17,973 nt of DNA. It comes from an uncultured Oscillibacter sp. (lineage in GTDB: Bacteria; Bacillota; Clostridia; Oscillospirales; Oscillospiraceae). Where the stretch lies: positions 1-17,973 of the forward strand of contig NZ_UQXD01000046.1 of the NCBI RefSeq assembly GCF_900544955.1, read 5' to 3'. This document shows, in pieces, positions 16,835 to 17,973 of the stretch; positions within the stretch are counted from its first letter, which is position 1; every line of letters begins with the position of its first letter. The position numbers and the translations under genes were made by a program. The notes under the pieces were generated by a model. It was not told where the DNA came from. It searched no databases and saw only the letters and a list, made by a program, of their open reading frames with translations.

Positions 16835-17734
16835 CTACGGCGCCAGATACTGCCCCCGGACAAACTGGGCGAACTGGGCCGCCATGCGGTTTTGGGGACC
16901 GGTTTTGGGGAGAATCAGGTAAAAATCCCGCTCCGCCGCCTCTCCGGGGAGGTCGAACACCAGAATCCGCCGCTCCTGGGCGAAGTTCCTGGCCGCCTTC
17001 TCCGAGAGGATGGACACCCCCAGCCCGCCCGCCACCAGGTTTTTCACGGACTCCTGGTCGTTGATGCGGGCGGTGACGCGGAGATCGTCCTCCGTCAGCC
17101 CCAACTGCTCCAGGAAGCGGTCCGCGCTCTTCTTGCTGCCGCTGCCCTTCTCCCGGAGGATGATGGGGCTGCGGAGCAGCTCCAGAACCGGCGGCTCCGG
17201 CCGGTCCCGCAGGGCCAGAAAATGCTCGCTCACCGGGGTGATGAGCACCATGCGGTCCCGGTAGAAGGGGATCTGCACCAGCCGCTCGTCCGGATACCGC
17301 ATGCCGGTGAGGCCGATGTCGAACAATCCGCCCAGGACGCCCCGGGCGATCTCGCTGCTGTCCCCCTGGTGGATGATGAAGTAGGCCTCCGGGCACGCCT
17401 TCCCGTAGAGGGGCAGGACCTCCGGCAGAATGTAGGCCGAGGGGATGGTGGAGGCCCCCAGGTGAATGATCTGCCGGGTCTCATTGGCCCAGCGCTGAAG
17501 GAGGTTGTCCCGCAGCTCCAGCATGTGCCGGGCGCACTCGTAGAGCTCCCGGCCCTTGGCCGTGACCTGGACGCGCTTGGTGCTCCGCTGGAGGAGGCGG
17601 ACGCCCAGCTCCTCCTCCAGGGCCCGGACGTGGCTGCTGACGGTGGGCTGGGAGGTGTAGGTCCGCTCCGCGGCCCGGGTAAAGCTCCCCCAGCGCACCA
17701 CCGCCACAAAGGACTCCAGCTGTTTAAGCTCCAT
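16835..17734 (-). CDS. LysR-family transcriptional regulator
   Basis: LysR-type regulator of 299 residues, normal length. The N-terminal winged helix-turn-helix covers about 1-60 (LESFVAVVRWGSFTRAAERTYTSQPTVSSHVRALEEELGVRLLQR). The periplasmic-binding-like sensor domain runs from about 88 to 295. The ATG at 17734 is preceded by GGAGGCGATTTTGT inside the upstream gene, and the two genes overlap by 11 bp, which indicates translational coupling. The segment DQESVKNLVAGGLGVSILSEKAARNF is like LysR proteins often found beside selenium-metabolism genes in Clostridia. That link is a recollection of the family and an inference here, not shown by this sequence. The usual divergent LysR target arrangement is absent: it is transcribed with the aminotransferase-like gene and ends at a convergent terminator. 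Confidence 0.92.
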   Translation of the reverse strand: MELKQLESFVAVVRWGSFTRAAERTYTSQPTVSSHVRALEEELGVRLLQRSTKRVQVTAKGRELYECARHMLELRDNLLQRWANETRQIIHLGASTIPSAYILPEVLPLYGKACPEAYFIIHQGDSSEIARGVLGGLFDIGLTGMRYPDERLVQIPFYRDRMVLITPVSEHFLALRDRPEPPVLELLRSPIILREKGSGSKKSADRFLEQLGLTEDDLRVTARINDQESVKNLVAGGLGVSILSEKAARNFAQERRILVFDLPGEAAERDFYLILPKTGPQNRMAAQFAQFVRGQYLAP

Positions 17735-17973
17735 ACAAAATCGCCTCCAGAGCCGCCAGGGCCCCGTCCACCTCCGCCGCCGTGTTCCACCAGCCGAAGG
17801 AGAAGCGGAGGGTCCCCGCCGGGTAGGTGCCCAGGGTCCGGTGAGCCCAGGGGGCGCAGTGGAGCCCCACCCGGGTCATGATGCCGTACTCCCTGTCCAG
17901 CCGGTCCGCCACCCGGGCGGGCTCCGCCGTCCGGACGGACACCACGCCCACGCGGCCCGCGGCGGTGGGGAGG
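17724..17973 (-). CDS. Class V aminotransferase / cysteine desulfurase-like protein, C-terminal 83 residues only
   Basis: C-terminal fragment of a PLP-dependent protein of the NifS/Csd group; the N-terminus, including the PLP lysine, lies beyond the right edge. The readable frame (from 17972) gives LPTAAGRVGVVSVR and then a C-terminal domain with RVGLHCAPWAHRTLGTYPAGTLRFSFGWWNT. The cysteine in GLHCAPWAH occupies the position of the catalytic loop Cys of cysteine desulfurases. This pattern is typical of the subfamily named after Enterococcus EF2568, which has been linked to selenium-dependent molybdenum hydroxylase systems by phylogenetic co-occurrence. It could work as a cysteine desulfurase or selenocysteine lyase. 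The TAA stop (17724-17726) lies inside the start of the LysR gene. The GTG at 17951 is internal, not a start. Confidence 0.85.
   Translation of the reverse strand, partial: LPTAAGRVGVVSVRTAEPARVADRLDREYGIMTRVGLHCAPWAHRTLGTYPAGTLRFSFGWWNTAAEVDGALAALEAILYGA

Overview
The window reads as chromosome from a strictly anaerobic, GC-rich Bacillota of the class Clostridia. The Oscillospiraceae type (Flavonifractor/Intestinimonas/Oscillibacter-like gut bacteria) is the best fit, but this is an inference from gene content, GGAGG-type ribosome binding sites, third-position GC bias and an oxygen-sensitive ferredoxin-based metabolism. No rRNA, tRNA, CRISPR array, insertion sequence or phage gene was seen.

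Region 1 (1-6945, all minus strand) is an energy and butyrate block. In transcription order it holds a 1176-residue pyruvate:ferredoxin oxidoreductase, a crotonase-type enoyl-CoA hydratase, 4-hydroxybutyryl-CoA dehydratase (AbfD type, all four cluster ligands present) and an acyl-CoA dehydrogenase that runs off the left edge. AbfD makes crotonyl-CoA from 4-hydroxybutyryl-CoA (the GABA/succinate route). The dehydrogenase would reduce it to butyryl-CoA, and the crotonase would hydrate it into the oxidative branch. Codon choice changes sharply between crotonase and abfD.

Region 2 (6946-7559) is a 614-bp divergent intergenic region. It has two good minus-strand promoters for the oxidoreductase, a possible plus-strand promoter and a terminator-like hairpin on the plus strand with no gene in front of it.

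Region 3 (7560-12583, plus) is a four-gene signalling and transport unit: OmpR-type response regulator, short one-membrane-segment histidine kinase, ABC ATPase and an 884-residue FtsX/MacB-type permease. It looks like an envelope-stress or antimicrobial-peptide response system in which the permease may be the sensor. It ends in a 40-bp perfect palindrome.

Region 4 (12704-16823, plus) is a compact D-amino-acid catabolism module: a YheO/DauR-like PAS-HTH regulator, then, behind its own near-consensus promoter, a RidA-family deaminase, a PLP- and metal-dependent D-serine dehydratase/D-threonine aldolase family enzyme, and an AGCS-type sodium:amino-acid symporter. The leader between promoter and ridA holds a terminator-like hairpin and four 7-bp half-sites in alternating orientation spaced exactly 10 bp apart. 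This is the most unusual signal in the window.

Region 5 (16835-17973, minus) holds a LysR-type regulator overlapping by 11 bp the end of a class V aminotransferase/cysteine desulfurase-like gene that runs off the right edge, a pairing reminiscent of selenium-linked loci.
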